DNA from: Chlorobaculum sp. 24CR | GTDB lineage: Bacteria > Bacteroidota > Chlorobiia > Chlorobiales > Chlorobiaceae | Length of the DNA stretch: 34,363 nt | Assembly (NCBI RefSeq): GCF_004118635.1 | Contig: NZ_SDGU01000005.1 | Location: 1 to 34,363 of the forward strand | Direction of reading: 5' to 3' | Shown here: one piece after another, positions 16,413 to 25,074 of the stretch | Numbering within the stretch: position 1 is the stretch's first letter | Layout: every line of letters begins with the position of its first letter | Position numbers and translations under genes: made by a program | The notes under the pieces: model-generated | Told to the model about the DNA's origin: nothing | The model's input: only the letters and a program-made list of their open reading frames with translations | Databases searched by the model: none

Positions 16413-18003
16413 CGCCACAGGCAATTTCATTGTCCGAAACGTCATTGTGTTCGGCGACCTGTGACTCGATGAACGCGATCTCGTCTTTCGTCAAACCGTA
16501 CCGCTTGTAGAGCCTGGCATCTGTCCACTCTTCGTTTAGTGGCAAATCAGGAACGAAACCATAAACGTCACGAGTTGCGTGTTGCGTTGGTTTTCGGAGA
16601 GATACAAGAAAACGTACAAAACGAGTACGGAGATATTGCGCAAAATTTCGAGCTTCTGTTTCGGTATCAAAATGACCGGCAACAAGATAGGTCTCGGTAC
16701 ATGCCGTTCCCGGCTCTGCAATGATTGGTTTGCTGAGGAATTTGGTTTCAACGGCGGCACTCGTGCCCTGAACCGCCGTCATCAAAACCTTCCACTTATC
16801 AATCCATTCGGGGTTAATCGCGATGTCTTTGCGTTCAATCCAGCTAATTCGCTGGTTTTCGTAGAGCTGTATCGGCTGTTTTAACCCTGACTTTGAGGCT
16901 TTTCCTTTGAAGTTTGTGGGAAGCCCAAACGGCTTTCTGCTGGAAACGCGCGAGTCCAGTGTCGGTTCACCCTTTGCCCTGACCTTTTCCAAAATTGGAA
17001 CAGCTTCGTTACGGCGCACGAGAATGTCGTATGCGTCAAGGTTGCGAGCGACTGCCGGGCCGGTTGGTTCGCCATCCCAGATCGTTTGCACTTCACAAGG
17101 CCCGTTATAGTCGCGATCCCACAGGAAATACGAAATGCCGCCCCGTATCTTCACGCCCGGAAAACCTTCGTAAAGCTTCGGATAGTCCATGATGTTTCGC
17201 AGTCGCTTGTCGGAAAGCATTCGCTCCCGATACTTATCGAGCCCTTTTCCACCAGCCATCCAGCGCGACGGCGTAACGAATACCGCATAATGCGGTTCCA
17301 GCTCAAGCGCTTTTTCAACGAACATCTGATAAATCGGCGCTGCGCTTGTGCCGTAGCCGCCATCGCTCAACTGATATGGCGGATTGCCAATGATAACGTC
17401 AAACTGCATATCTCCTCCAAACAACTCGGCCACGCGAGCTTTACTATCGTTGGTGTGAATGAGCGCATAGGCGTGGCTCTCAAGCCCTTCGCCACGGTCA
17501 AACGTCTTCTGGCTTGCGCCGCAATAAACGCACTTGCCGTCAACCCACGTATGCTCCGTGCGCTCGAACCAGATGTTGCCCTCATCGCTGGTGAACCCCT
17601 TCGCGATGGAGTGCTCGCCGTTGGCGTGCTTCGAGCAATAGAGGCTTCGCCGCGCCAAAAGGCTGGTCAGGTAGGTGATGCCAATGCCGAACACCTGCCG
17701 GGTCAAAATGTGGTTGACGCGCTCTTCAAGGTCGGGAAATTCTTCGGCCAACCCCTTGGTCAAGCGGCTGGTAATTTCCCGCAGGAACACGCCCGACTTC
17801 GTGCACGGATCGAGAAAGCGCACCGAACGATCCGCCCAGATACTGGCGCCATTGTGGCTTGCCGCCCAGGCCTCGGCCAGCGTATCGAGCATCCGGTTCG
17901 CGAACGCGGGCGGCGTGAACACCTCGTCGTTGGAGAGATTGGCGATGCAGGTCAGCACATCCGGGTTGCGACCACGTAACGCAAAGCTTGCCTGAGCGTT
18001 CAT
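16405..18003 (-). CDS. Eco57I-type adenine DNA methyltransferase with target-recognition region
   Basis: 532 aa from ATG 18003, with an excellent SD (AAAGGAG) and ATGA overlap with the upstream stop. N-terminus: NDEVFTPPAFANRMLDTL, then a SAM-binding motif I in unusual form, FLDPCTKSGVFLREI. Motif IV, DVIIGNPPYQLSDGG (about 220-235), is the amino-methylase catalytic NPPY. Two Cys in KCVYCGAS and the earlier YCSKH could bind zinc. The C-terminal half (about 300-530) shows a pattern typical of target recognition (SSRKPFGLPTNF, KWKVLMTAVQG). It would methylate adenine at the system's recognition site. The motif I change, where most enzymes have DPaCGSG, is notable, since the neighbouring small methyltransferase has a standard motif I but no NPPY. 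Confidence 0.88.
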   Translation of the reverse strand: MNAQASFALRGRNPDVLTCIANLSNDEVFTPPAFANRMLDTLAEAWAASHNGASIWADRSVRFLDPCTKSGVFLREITSRLTKGLAEEFPDLEERVNHILTRQVFGIGITYLTSLLARRSLYCSKHANGEHSIAKGFTSDEGNIWFERTEHTWVDGKCVYCGASQKTFDRGEGLESHAYALIHTNDSKARVAELFGGDMQFDVIIGNPPYQLSDGGYGTSAAPIYQMFVEKALELEPHYAVFVTPSRWMAGGKGLDKYRERMLSDKRLRNIMDYPKLYEGFPGVKIRGGISYFLWDRDYNGPCEVQTIWDGEPTGPAVARNLDAYDILVRRNEAVPILEKVRAKGEPTLDSRVSSRKPFGLPTNFKGKASKSGLKQPIQLYENQRISWIERKDIAINPEWIDKWKVLMTAVQGTSAAVETKFLSKPIIAEPGTACTETYLVAGHFDTETEARNFAQYLRTRFVRFLVSLRKPTQHATRDVYGFVPDLPLNEEWTDARLYKRYGLTKDEIAFIESQVAEHNDVSDNEIACGDE

Positions 18004-18656
18004 ACGATCTCCTTTGGAAAACCACCGGGCCATAAAGCGGCAAGATCGCCCACGGTCATCGGCGCGTAGGTTTTGGCGGGCGAGAATATTTCGTGCTTGC
18101 CAAGATGAGCGAACAGCGAATCTTCCGCACTGAACGCCGCCGACTGGGTGAGCGTGTCGAAGCGAAAATCGCGCCGCTGAAACTTGCCCTTGCCCAGATA
18201 GCCCCACTCGGCAAAGGTGATCGGCTGGCCGTCGCGGGTGAGCATCTTCAGCGCATCGCCATGCACGATGTTCTGCGACAGCACGTGCATGGCGGCGCGA
18301 TACAGTTCGTCCGGTTCATCCAGATGCAGATACTCGGCGAGAATCTCCAGCATATTGGCGCGGCACTCCTCGATGTTGTCCTCCAGCAACTCGATGCCGT
18401 AAATGCACATCAGCGCGAGCAAGGCGTAATGGCGACGCTCGAAGTCGGACTTCCCGTATTTGAGTTCCACGGCGGCGAGCTTGCGGCGCAAAATCTGCAC
18501 GATGAAGTTGCCGCTCCCGCACGCAGGCTCCAGAAAGCGGGAATCGATGCGCTCCGTTTCGCCCTTTACCAGATCGAGCATCGCCTCGACCATCCATGCC
18601 GGAGTAAAAACCTCTCCGTGGTCGGCAACACGCTGTCTGGATTTAACGTAGTTCAT
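18000..18656 (-). CDS. Small N6-adenine methyltransferase-like protein lacking NPPY
   Basis: 218 aa, beginning MNYVKSRQRVADHGEVFTPAWMVEAML and containing the canonical SAM-binding motif I, FLEPACGSGNFIVQILRRKL. A YGIELLEDNIEECRANML segment fits motif II/III. It ends before any NPPY/NPPF motif. It is not a frameshift remnant in an obvious way: its last codons carry the SD of the next methyltransferase gene and the two overlap by ATGA. It may act with the larger enzyme as a heterodimer, the two completing each other's motifs, or as a regulatory SAM-binding subunit. It is the first gene of the restriction-modification operon. Confidence 0.82.
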   Translation of the reverse strand: MNYVKSRQRVADHGEVFTPAWMVEAMLDLVKGETERIDSRFLEPACGSGNFIVQILRRKLAAVELKYGKSDFERRHYALLALMCIYGIELLEDNIEECRANMLEILAEYLHLDEPDELYRAAMHVLSQNIVHGDALKMLTRDGQPITFAEWGYLGKGKFQRRDFRFDTLTQSAAFSAEDSLFAHLGKHEIFSPAKTYAPMTVGDLAALWPGGFPKEIV

Positions 18657-18695
18657 TTTCCAATCTTTTTCAGCCGACGGTTTTTGTGCAAAATC

Positions 18696-18725
18696 GCACG
18701 ATAAACAATGTACTATCTGTCGTGC
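18696..18725. promoter_or_regulatory. Inverted repeat upstream of the restriction-modification operon
   Basis: GCACGA (18696-18701) and TCGTGC (18720-18725) face each other across 18 bp, starting 40 bp upstream of the first methyltransferase start. The outer flanks also mirror partly (AAAAT/CTTTT). It could be an operator keeping the modification/restriction balance. No controller gene is seen, so the role is uncertain. Confidence 0.35.
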
Positions 18726-18731
18726 TTTTCG

Positions 18732-18842
18732 TTACAAATTCTGGTTTTTTGTTATACAATCATTTCGATCGCTCCGGATCATATTTTTCAGACAGATCAG
18801 AAGCAGTAATACGAGCGCGATTTTGCAGGAGGGGTTGGCCAT
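18732..18842 (-). pseudogene. Second stranded signal-peptide start, probable older EEP 5' end
   Basis: A 36-codon frame starts at ATG 18842-18840 and reads MANPSCKIALVLLLLICLKN before an unrelated tail and a stop. Its codons for A-L-V-L-L-L-L are the second copy of the 24-bp repeat, in the same frame as in the EEP 5' end at 13755. It lies in the gap before the Sel1 gene, where a divergent EEP start would be expected if the accessory DNA were absent. I infer that this is the original chromosomal start, with the 13755 start brought by the island, but the reverse is possible. It lacks a clear SD. Confidence 0.55.
18797..18820 (-). repeat. 24-bp direct repeat, copy 2
   Basis: Identical to 13713-13736 over 24 bases and in the same orientation. 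It marks the right boundary of the restriction-modification island. Beyond it the next 130 bp carry a start codon on the minus strand and the leader of the plus-strand Sel1 gene, including a short palindrome ATTGTCACAAT at 18885-18895. Confidence 0.9.
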
Positions 18843-18952
18843 TATCACGGAGCGAAGGCTTGTGAATTACAGGTAAGATTTATTATTGTCACAATATAAA
18901 GCTTATCCATTTCTGATAGGTTTGTGCTATCGAACCAAAAATCAACAGTTTC

Positions 18953-19696
18953 ATGAAGCGCCTTGTTTTTAGTAGTGTCGCGGTATTTTTGTTTGCCGTT
19001 CCTGTAGTTGGTTATTGTCAGAATTTTCAGACAAGCCAGACCTCGCCGGAAGCCTCTCTACGCCAGGAGGCGAATGCTGACAAGGAAAATGCCGAGAGAG
19101 AGTATCTCGCCGCGATGAAGTTCTACTATGGCCGCGGGGTTGAGCGTGACTATGCCGAGGCGCTCAGATTGCTCAGGCTGTCAGCGGCAAAAGGCAATGA
19201 AGATGCAGAGTACGCTATTGGCTACATGTACCAGAAGGGCGAGGGGGTTGAGCAGGACTATGCCGAGGCAATGAGGTGGTATTTGCGTGTCGCCGGCAAA
19301 GGCAACGAAAATGCCCAGAACCAGATTGGCTATATGTATCATCACGGATGGGGCGTGAAGACCGACTATGCAGAGGCGATGAAGTGGTACCGTTTGGCGG
19401 CCGCAAAAGGCAATTACGCCGCCGAAGACAATATCGGGGTTCTCTACGAACACGGTCACGGGGTCGAGCAGGACTACGCCGAGGCGATGAGGTGGTACCT
19501 CATTTCCGCCGCCAAGGGCAATGGCGAGGCCGAGCTGAACATCGGCAATTTTTACCAGCATGGACTCGGCGTTGAACGCGATCTCAACAAGGCGATGAAG
19601 TGGTTGCAGTCGGCCGCCTCCAAAGGCAACGAGGAGGCGGCGCAAAAGCTCAGCGCGATGAATTGCGTCATGGATATTGACGCAATTCACGAGTAA
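18953..19696 (+). CDS. Exported Sel1-repeat (tetratricopeptide-like) protein
   Basis: 247 aa. A signal peptide (MKRLVFSSVAVFLFAVPVVG, then YCQ) is followed by about five Sel1-like repeats of 36 residues, from about residue 45 to 240. Each carries the pattern Y..G.GVE.DYAEAM.W...AA.KGN..A...IG. The repeats are close to one another at the DNA level too (CAGGACTATGCCGAGGC type units), suggesting recent expansion. Sel1 repeats form a solenoid that binds proteins, often in envelope-stress or secretion settings. No partner is visible here, so no specific role is assigned. The gene is the first chromosomal gene after the accessory region. Confidence 0.9.
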   Translation: MKRLVFSSVAVFLFAVPVVGYCQNFQTSQTSPEASLRQEANADKENAEREYLAAMKFYYGRGVERDYAEALRLLRLSAAKGNEDAEYAIGYMYQKGEGVEQDYAEAMRWYLRVAGKGNENAQNQIGYMYHHGWGVKTDYAEAMKWYRLAAAKGNYAAEDNIGVLYEHGHGVEQDYAEAMRWYLISAAKGNGEAELNIGNFYQHGLGVERDLNKAMKWLQSAASKGNEEAAQKLSAMNCVMDIDAIHE

Positions 19697-19885
19697 GCGG
19701 GGGCGTGATGTCGCAGTCGATGGCATTTCAGTTTCGGGTCGAGACGCATCACTTGCTCGATTGTCAGCACTGTTCGCATCCGAATTGCCGGGCGAAGTTT
19801 TTTCTTTTCGTTTAACCGTTCGATACGTAACTTGATCGGGAATTTTCAATCACCTTGAGCCGGGCCTCCGGCGGTCTTCAGGAGT

Positions 19886-20284
19886 ATGAGCAAACAGTTC
19901 GATGTTAAGGCGCAGGCGAGGGACATCCTCGAAGAGAATCTCGACATGGAGGCCGTCATCTGCCTCGGCACGATTTCCGAGGAGATGCAGCAGATTTTCA
20001 GCAGCAATCCTGCCCCCTCCTTTGCCGACGTGCAGCGGATCGTGACCGGCTATTTCACCACCGATGGCCGTCCGGCGGCGTTCATCGAGGACTGGCTGCG
20101 CACAGCCGACGAACACGCCCGCTCGCGCGGGCTTGACGAGGCGGAGTGCCCGAAGGCGATTCTTTCCGATCTCGGCGTGTTCCGCTTCATGTGGTTCCTC
20201 AAGGAGCGCGGGCTGACCGAAGAGCAGATCACTATCGTCCTGACCGGCGCGGTGCAGCAGGCAACGGGCCAAGAGGACGAGTGA
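19886..20284 (+). CDS. Conserved-looking hypothetical protein (132 aa)
   Basis: Starts at ATG 19886 with an SD (TCAGGAG) at good spacing. It is soluble, acidic and mostly helical, with no signal peptide or membrane segment. Distinct parts are ARDILEENLDMEAVICLG near the start and SDLGVFRFMWFLKERGLTEEQI near the end. I do not recognise the family. It is followed 73 bp later by purC on the same strand. The 189-bp gap before it holds no feature I can name. Confidence 0.75.
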   Translation: MSKQFDVKAQARDILEENLDMEAVICLGTISEEMQQIFSSNPAPSFADVQRIVTGYFTTDGRPAAFIEDWLRTADEHARSRGLDEAECPKAILSDLGVFRFMWFLKERGLTEEQITIVLTGAVQQATGQEDE

Positions 20285-20357
20285 ACTTTTTTACCGGCGC
20301 CGGGGCTTTTGATCCGGCGCTTATTTCATTCCAAAACCAACTCAGAAGTACTCTTCG

Positions 20358-21065
20358 ATGAATAAAATCACGCTGCTTCACGAGGGCAAGGCCAAGAAGG
20401 TCTGGCAGGCCGACGACGCGGACCTCATCATACAGGAGTTCAAGGACGACGCGACCGCGTTCAATAACAAGAAGAAAGGCTCCATCGCCGACAAGGGCGT
20501 CACCAACAACGCCATCGCCAGCCGCCTGTTTGTGATGCTTGGCGAGAACGGCATTCCGACCCACTTTGTCAGCAAGCTCAACGACCGCGACATGCTGTGC
20601 AAAAAGCTCGACATCGTTTTGATCGAGGTGGTCACGCGCAACGTCGCCGCCGGTTCGCTGGTCAGGCGCTACGGATTTGCCGAAGGAACCGTTCTGCCGA
20701 AACCGATTGTCGAACTCTACCTGAAGAACGACGATCTCGACGATCCGCTCATGAACGAGGATCACGCCGTCGCGCTTGGTCTCGGTACCTACGAAGAGGT
20801 GGCCCAGCTCAAGGAGATGGCCGAAAAGATCAACGCTTTGCTGGTGCCGTGGTTTGCCGAAAGGCATCTGAGGCTCGTCGATTTCAAGCTCGAATTCGGT
20901 CGTCACAAGGGTGAAATTCTGCTTGGCGACGAAATCAGCCCCGACACCTGCCGTTTCTGGGATGCCGAGTCTGGCGAAAAGCTCGACAAGGATCGCTTCC
21001 GCCTCGATCTTGGCGGCGTCGAGGACGCCTACTCCGAGGTCAAGCGGCGCGTGCTGGAACAGTAA
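20358..21065 (+). CDS. purC: Phosphoribosylaminoimidazole-succinocarboxamide synthase
   Basis: 235 aa, the usual length of bacterial PurC. It joins CAIR and aspartate with ATP to make SAICAR in purine synthesis, in the cytoplasm. Seen are LHEGKAKKVWQ and QEFKDDATAFN at the N-terminus (ATP loop), VVTRNVAAGSLVRRYG, and the SAICAR-synthetase signature LVDFKLEFGR followed by GDEISPDTCRFWD. All are intact. It is followed after 7 bp by the DedA-family gene. No other purine gene is in the window. Confidence 0.97.
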   Translation: MNKITLLHEGKAKKVWQADDADLIIQEFKDDATAFNNKKKGSIADKGVTNNAIASRLFVMLGENGIPTHFVSKLNDRDMLCKKLDIVLIEVVTRNVAAGSLVRRYGFAEGTVLPKPIVELYLKNDDLDDPLMNEDHAVALGLGTYEEVAQLKEMAEKINALLVPWFAERHLRLVDFKLEFGRHKGEILLGDEISPDTCRFWDAESGEKLDKDRFRLDLGGVEDAYSEVKRRVLEQ

Positions 21066-21072
21066 ACCATCG

Positions 21073-21741
21073 ATGCCGGAAATCTCTTCAATGCTTGACA
21101 CCGTTGTCGCTTACCTGCAACAGGCCGACCCTTCGTCGGTCTATGCGGTGCTGTTCCTGTCGGCCTATTTCGAGAACGTCATTCCCCCGATTCCGGGGGA
21201 TGTCCCCATCGCGCTTGCCGGATACCTGCTCGCCTTCAACCACATCACCTTTGTTTCGGCCCTGTTCTGGTCAACGACAGGTTCTGTGGCCGGATTTATG
21301 ACGGTGTTTCTGCTCAGCCGTTTTCTGGGGTTGAAGCTCTACGCCGCAGGCCAGAGCGAGGTGCGCCACAAGTTCGCCCAAAGCATTCACAAGCTGTTTC
21401 CGCCTTCCGAAATGGAGGTCGTGCGCCAGAAGTTTTCGGGCCACGGCTATCTGGCCGTCGTGGTCAACCGCTTTCTTTTCGGGTCGCGGGCGGTCATCTG
21501 CATCGTGGCCGGAATGTTGCACCTGAAAGTTTCGCTGGTGCTCCTGGCTTCTCTGGTCAGCTCGCTTCTCTGGAACATTCTCTTGCTCTCCAGCGGCTAT
21601 CTGCTTGGCAGCAACTGGGACAAGATCGGCCAGTACGCCGTGTATTTCAGCGCTCCGTTTACGATTCTGTTCGTGGGCCTTATGGTTTGGGCCGTCGTGA
21701 AGTATCTCAAAAAAAGAAAACAGGGCGAGGCCGGGGCGTGA
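21073..21741 (+). CDS. DedA-family membrane protein
   Basis: 222 aa from ATG 21073, 7 bp after purC; a second ATG at 21091 is possible. The DedA/SNARE-associated signature is present: YFENVIPPIPGDVPIALAGY near residue 30, and FLFGSRAVICIVAGMLHL near 140. About five hydrophobic segments and a Lys-rich C-terminus (LKKRKQGEAGA) are seen. DedA proteins are cytoplasmic-membrane transporters or flippases; some recycle undecaprenyl phosphate, others move phospholipids. The substrate cannot be told here. It is probably cotranscribed with purC. Confidence 0.9.
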   Translation: MPEISSMLDTVVAYLQQADPSSVYAVLFLSAYFENVIPPIPGDVPIALAGYLLAFNHITFVSALFWSTTGSVAGFMTVFLLSRFLGLKLYAAGQSEVRHKFAQSIHKLFPPSEMEVVRQKFSGHGYLAVVVNRFLFGSRAVICIVAGMLHLKVSLVLLASLVSSLLWNILLLSSGYLLGSNWDKIGQYAVYFSAPFTILFVGLMVWAVVKYLKKRKQGEAGA

Positions 21742-21858
21742 CTTGGTAAATTAGGCGTCGGCGTGTAACTTTGAGCTTTTCCGTCGGAGGGCCTTTGCCT
21801 GTGCGGGCGGATACTGTTTTTATCGTTCATCAGCCATCATTCATTCATCGCATCCATC

Positions 21859-22770
21859 ATGGGAAAACATCTGAAGCCTTATCCGCAAGAGAAGAGGGGC
21901 AAGCATCTGCAACTTTCAACCATCGATGAACTCAAGGACATGGCCCGCCAGGTGCGCAGGGATGTGATCCGCATGCTGGCGAAGTCCAATTCGGGACATA
22001 CCGGCGGTTCGCTTGGCATGGCCGATATTTTTACGGCGCTCTACTTCAGGATTTTGCAGCATCATCCGCACCAGTTCCGTCAGGGAGCCGATCACGACAT
22101 GCTGTTTCTCTCGAACGGTCATATCGCGCCGGTCTGGTACAGCGTGCTGGCCCGTTCGGGCTACTTCTCGCTCGACGAGCTGAACTACCTGCGCGAAGTC
22201 GATTCCTACCTCCAGGGCCATCCGACCTGCGAGTCGGCTCTTCCGGGCATCCACATCGCCTCCGGTTCGCTCGGCCAGGGCTTGTCGGTGGCGGTCGGCG
22301 CGGCGCTCGGCCTGCGCATGGAGGGCAAGAAGGGCGATGTCTTCTGCCTGATGGGTGACGGCGAGTGCCAGGAGGGGCAAATCTGGGAGGCCGCCATGAG
22401 CGCCGCGCACTACCAGCTCGGCAACCTCATCGGCATCGTTGATTACAACAACCAGCAGATCGACGGCGAGGTGTCGGACGTGATGGACGTCGAGCCGTTC
22501 GCCGACAAGTGGCGCGCTTTCGGCTGGGATGTGCTCGCCTGCGACGGCAACGACATCGAGCACTTCATCGACACGCTCGAATATCTCCGCAAGGACAAGG
22601 GCCGCACCAAACCGGTGGTGGTGCTCGCCACGACGGTGATGGGCAAGGGCGTACCCTTTTTCGAAGGCACGATGCCCGACAAGTCCAACTGGCACGGAAA
22701 AGCACCGTCGAAGGATGACGCTGAAAAAGCGCTCGAAATTCTGGGCATCACCGTTTTCGGTGACTTTTAA
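21859..22770 (+). CDS. tktA: Transketolase, N-terminal (thiamine diphosphate-binding) subunit
   Basis: 303 aa, covering only the ThDP-binding third of transketolase. Seen are SGHTGGSLGMADIFTALY, HPTCESALPGIHIASGSLGQG, and the ThDP motif GDGECQEGQIWEAA ending in DYNNQQ. The protein stops after KAPSKDDAEKALEILG, the normal end of split transketolase N-subunits, so this is not a truncation. A C-terminal subunit gene must lie elsewhere: rsmD follows here. The enzyme moves two-carbon units in the pentose phosphate pathway. A 117-bp gap before it probably holds its promoter. Confidence 0.93.
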   Translation: MGKHLKPYPQEKRGKHLQLSTIDELKDMARQVRRDVIRMLAKSNSGHTGGSLGMADIFTALYFRILQHHPHQFRQGADHDMLFLSNGHIAPVWYSVLARSGYFSLDELNYLREVDSYLQGHPTCESALPGIHIASGSLGQGLSVAVGAALGLRMEGKKGDVFCLMGDGECQEGQIWEAAMSAAHYQLGNLIGIVDYNNQQIDGEVSDVMDVEPFADKWRAFGWDVLACDGNDIEHFIDTLEYLRKDKGRTKPVVVLATTVMGKGVPFFEGTMPDKSNWHGKAPSKDDAEKALEILGITVFGDF

Positions 22771-22784
22771 GCGATCCGCGCGAA

Positions 22785-23339
22785 GTGCAGGTTCAGGCGG
22801 GCAGATACCGGGGGCGCAAGATCAGGCATCTGCCCTCGCGTGACATTCGGCCGTGCAGCAGCAGAGTCAAGAAGTCGCTTTTCGACACGCTTGCGGCGCG
22901 GATCGATTTCGACGGCATCGAGGTGCTCGATCTGTTCGCCGGGTTCGGAAATCTCGGTTTCGAGGCGCTGAGCCGGGGCGCACGGAGCGCATGCTTCGTG
23001 GAGCAGAACCGCCAGGCGCTCGAAACGATGAAAGCTACAGCCTCCGACATCGGCGTCCAGTCGTCCGTCCGCTTCGTCATGGCCGACGTCACGGCGTTTC
23101 TGAAGCGTAACGAAGGGCCGTTCGACCTGGTGTTCTGCGATCCGCCCTACCGATGGGAGGATTACGAGCACCTGATCCGCTCGATTCTCGACACCGGCCT
23201 GCTCGCTCCGGGAGGGCTGCTTCTCATGGAGCACCACGCGAGCCACGATTTTTCACCGTCGCGCGGCTACCTTTTCCACAAGGATTACGGCACGACCAGA
23301 GTCTCTTTTTTCACTCCCGAAACGGGAACCCATGAGTAA
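22785..23339 (+). CDS. rsmD: 16S rRNA (guanine-N2)-methyltransferase RsmD
   Basis: 184 aa from a GTG start at 22785; no in-frame ATG fits the conserved N-terminus [11 protein letters not shown]. RsmD methylates G966 of 16S rRNA on the small subunit. Seen are [18 protein letters not shown] motif [21 protein letters not shown] (the usual SGALG is here FGNLG), EQNRQAL, and the catalytic DPPY ([11 protein letters not shown]). Its last 8 bases overlap the start of coaD, a common bacterial arrangement (rsmD-coaD), so the two are translationally coupled. Confidence 0.93.
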   Translation: MQVQAGRYRGRKIRHLPSRDIRPCSSRVKKSLFDTLAARIDFDGIEVLDLFAGFGNLGFEALSRGARSACFVEQNRQALETMKATASDIGVQSSVRFVMADVTAFLKRNEGPFDLVFCDPPYRWEDYEHLIRSILDTGLLAPGGLLLMEHHASHDFSPSRGYLFHKDYGTTRVSFFTPETGTHE

Positions 23340-23829
23340 GAAAGCCATCTATCCGGGAACCTTCGATCCCTTCACCAACGGCCATCTCGATGTGCTCGAA
23401 CGCGCCCTGAACATCTTCGAGCAGGTCGATGTGGTGCTGGCCGAGAACAGCCAGAAGCAGACGCTCTTTTCGGTCGATGAACGGCTCGAAATGGTTACGG
23501 AGGTGGTGCGCGACCTTCCGAACGTGAACGTCGATGTGCTGCATGACGGGCTTTTGGCCGATTACGCCCGTCAGGCGGGGGCCAACGCCATCGTCCGGGG
23601 AGTGCGGCAGGTGAAGGATTTCGAGTACGAATTCCAGATGTCGCTGTTGAATCGCCATCTTTACCCCGAAGTGACGACGGTGTTTCTGATGCCGAACGTC
23701 AAATACACCTACGTCGCCTCGACGATCATCCGCGAGGTGTCGATGCTTGGCGGCGACGTCAGCAAGTTCGTTCATCCCTACGTGCTCGACCAGCTTGCGC
23801 AAAAAAGGGCGGAACGCCGGGCGCATTGA
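23332..23829 (+). CDS. coaD: Phosphopantetheine adenylyltransferase
   Basis: 165 aa, usual length. It catalyses the fourth step of coenzyme A synthesis, transfer of AMP from ATP to 4'-phosphopantetheine. Seen are [19 protein letters not shown] with the T-x-G-H nucleotidyltransferase motif, [35 protein letters not shown], and the C-terminal [20 protein letters not shown]. All active-site motifs are intact. Overlaps the rsmD stop. Confidence 0.97.
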   Translation: MSKKAIYPGTFDPFTNGHLDVLERALNIFEQVDVVLAENSQKQTLFSVDERLEMVTEVVRDLPNVNVDVLHDGLLADYARQAGANAIVRGVRQVKDFEYEFQMSLLNRHLYPEVTTVFLMPNVKYTYVASTIIREVSMLGGDVSKFVHPYVLDQLAQKRAERRAH

Positions 23830-23862
23830 TTTTTTCAAACCAACACAACCAATACCACAAAG

Positions 23863-25065
23863 ATGAGCGCAGAGAGCTTTGAACGATTCCTGAGCCGCCG
23901 GGTGCGGAACATGCAGGAGTCGCAGACGATGAAGATCTCCGGACTGGCCAAGAAGATGCAGGCGGAAGGCAAGGACATCGTGAGCCTGTCGGCGGGCGAG
24001 CCGGACTTTCCGACGCCGGAAAATGTGTGCCAGGCGGGCATCGAGGCGATCCGTTCCGGTTTCACCCGTTATACGGCAAACGGCGGAATTCCGGAGCTGA
24101 AAAAAGCGATCATCCGCAAGCTTTCGCGCGATAACGGCCTCGACTACGTCGAGAACGAAATCATCGTCAGCAACGGCGGCAAGCAGACGCTCGCCAACAC
24201 CTTCCTTGCGCTCTGCGACGAAGGTGACGAGGTGATCGTGCCCGCGCCCTACTGGGTGAGCTTCCCGGAGATGGCCCGCCTGGCCGGAGCAACGCCGGTA
24301 ATTGTCGAGACCTCGATCGAGACCGGCTACAAAATGACGCCGGAGCAGCTCTCGGCCGCCATCACGCCGAAAACGCGGATTCTCGTGCTCAACTCGCCCT
24401 CCAATCCCTCCGGCGCGGTCTATAACGAAGCCGAGGTGCGCGCGCTCATGAAGGTGCTCGAAGGCAAGGAGATTTTCGTGCTCTCCGACGAGATGTACGA
24501 CATGATCTGCTACGGAGGCGTCCGCCCCTTCTCGCCCGCGCGGATTCCGGAGATGAAGCCGTGGGTGATCGTCTCGAACGGCACCTCGAAGAGCTACTCG
24601 ATGACAGGCTGGCGGATCGGCTACCTGGCCGCGCCGAAGTGGATCATCGACGCCTGCGACAAGATTCAGTCGCAGACCACCTCCAACGCCAACTCCATCG
24701 CGCAGAAGGCCGCCGTGGCCGCGCTCGATGGCGACCAGTCCATCGTCGAAGAGCGCCGCCTGGAGTTCGAGAAGCGCCGCGACTTCATGTTTCGCGAGCT
24801 GAACACCATTCCCGGCATCGAATGCACACTGCCGGAGGGGGCGTTCTACATCTTCCCGTCGATCAAGGGATTGCTCGGTAAATCCTTTGGCGGCAAGGTG
24901 ATGAAGGATTCGGCGGACATCGCCGAGTATCTGCTGAAAGACCACTACGTGGCCACCGTGCCGGGCGACGCTTTCGGCGCGCCGGAGAACCTGCGCCTTT
25001 CGTACGCGGCCTCGATCGAGGAGCTGACCGAGGCGGTCAACCGCATGAGAAAGGCCTTCGCGTAA
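23863..25065 (+). CDS. aspC: Aspartate aminotransferase (class I, PLP)
   Basis: 400 aa, typical of subgroup Ib aspartate aminotransferases. It interconverts aspartate and oxaloacetate with glutamate and 2-oxoglutarate, and some members also act on prephenate. Seen are [58 protein letters not shown], and the PLP-lysine motif [18 protein letters not shown]. It starts 33 bp after coaD. Cofactor and substrate residues look intact, but acceptor preference cannot be told from motifs. Confidence 0.93.
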   Translation: MSAESFERFLSRRVRNMQESQTMKISGLAKKMQAEGKDIVSLSAGEPDFPTPENVCQAGIEAIRSGFTRYTANGGIPELKKAIIRKLSRDNGLDYVENEIIVSNGGKQTLANTFLALCDEGDEVIVPAPYWVSFPEMARLAGATPVIVETSIETGYKMTPEQLSAAITPKTRILVLNSPSNPSGAVYNEAEVRALMKVLEGKEIFVLSDEMYDMICYGGVRPFSPARIPEMKPWVIVSNGTSKSYSMTGWRIGYLAAPKWIIDACDKIQSQTTSNANSIAQKAAVAALDGDQSIVEERRLEFEKRRDFMFRELNTIPGIECTLPEGAFYIFPSIKGLLGKSFGGKVMKDSADIAEYLLKDHYVATVPGDAFGAPENLRLSYAASIEELTEAVNRMRKAFA

Positions 25066-25074
25066 CCACTGCCC

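Larger units (their letters stand above)
13713..18820. mobile_element. Restriction-modification island flanked by a 24-bp direct repeat
   Basis: A perfect 24-bp direct repeat bounds the module (13713-13736 and 18797-18820; unit length 5084 bp). Both copies fall in codons for A-L-V-L-L-L-L of a signal peptide on the minus strand, preceded by a different start codon region in each case. This is the pattern of a site-specific insertion that replaced the gene's first codons. The unit contains only three restriction-modification genes and no recombinase, so it may have moved with an integrase supplied in trans. An origin by unequal or illegitimate recombination is the alternative. Confidence 0.65.

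Noticed and set aside
13713-18820. 24-bp repeat as a tRNA-gene attachment site
   Set aside because: No tRNA gene is near either copy; both lie in signal-peptide codons.
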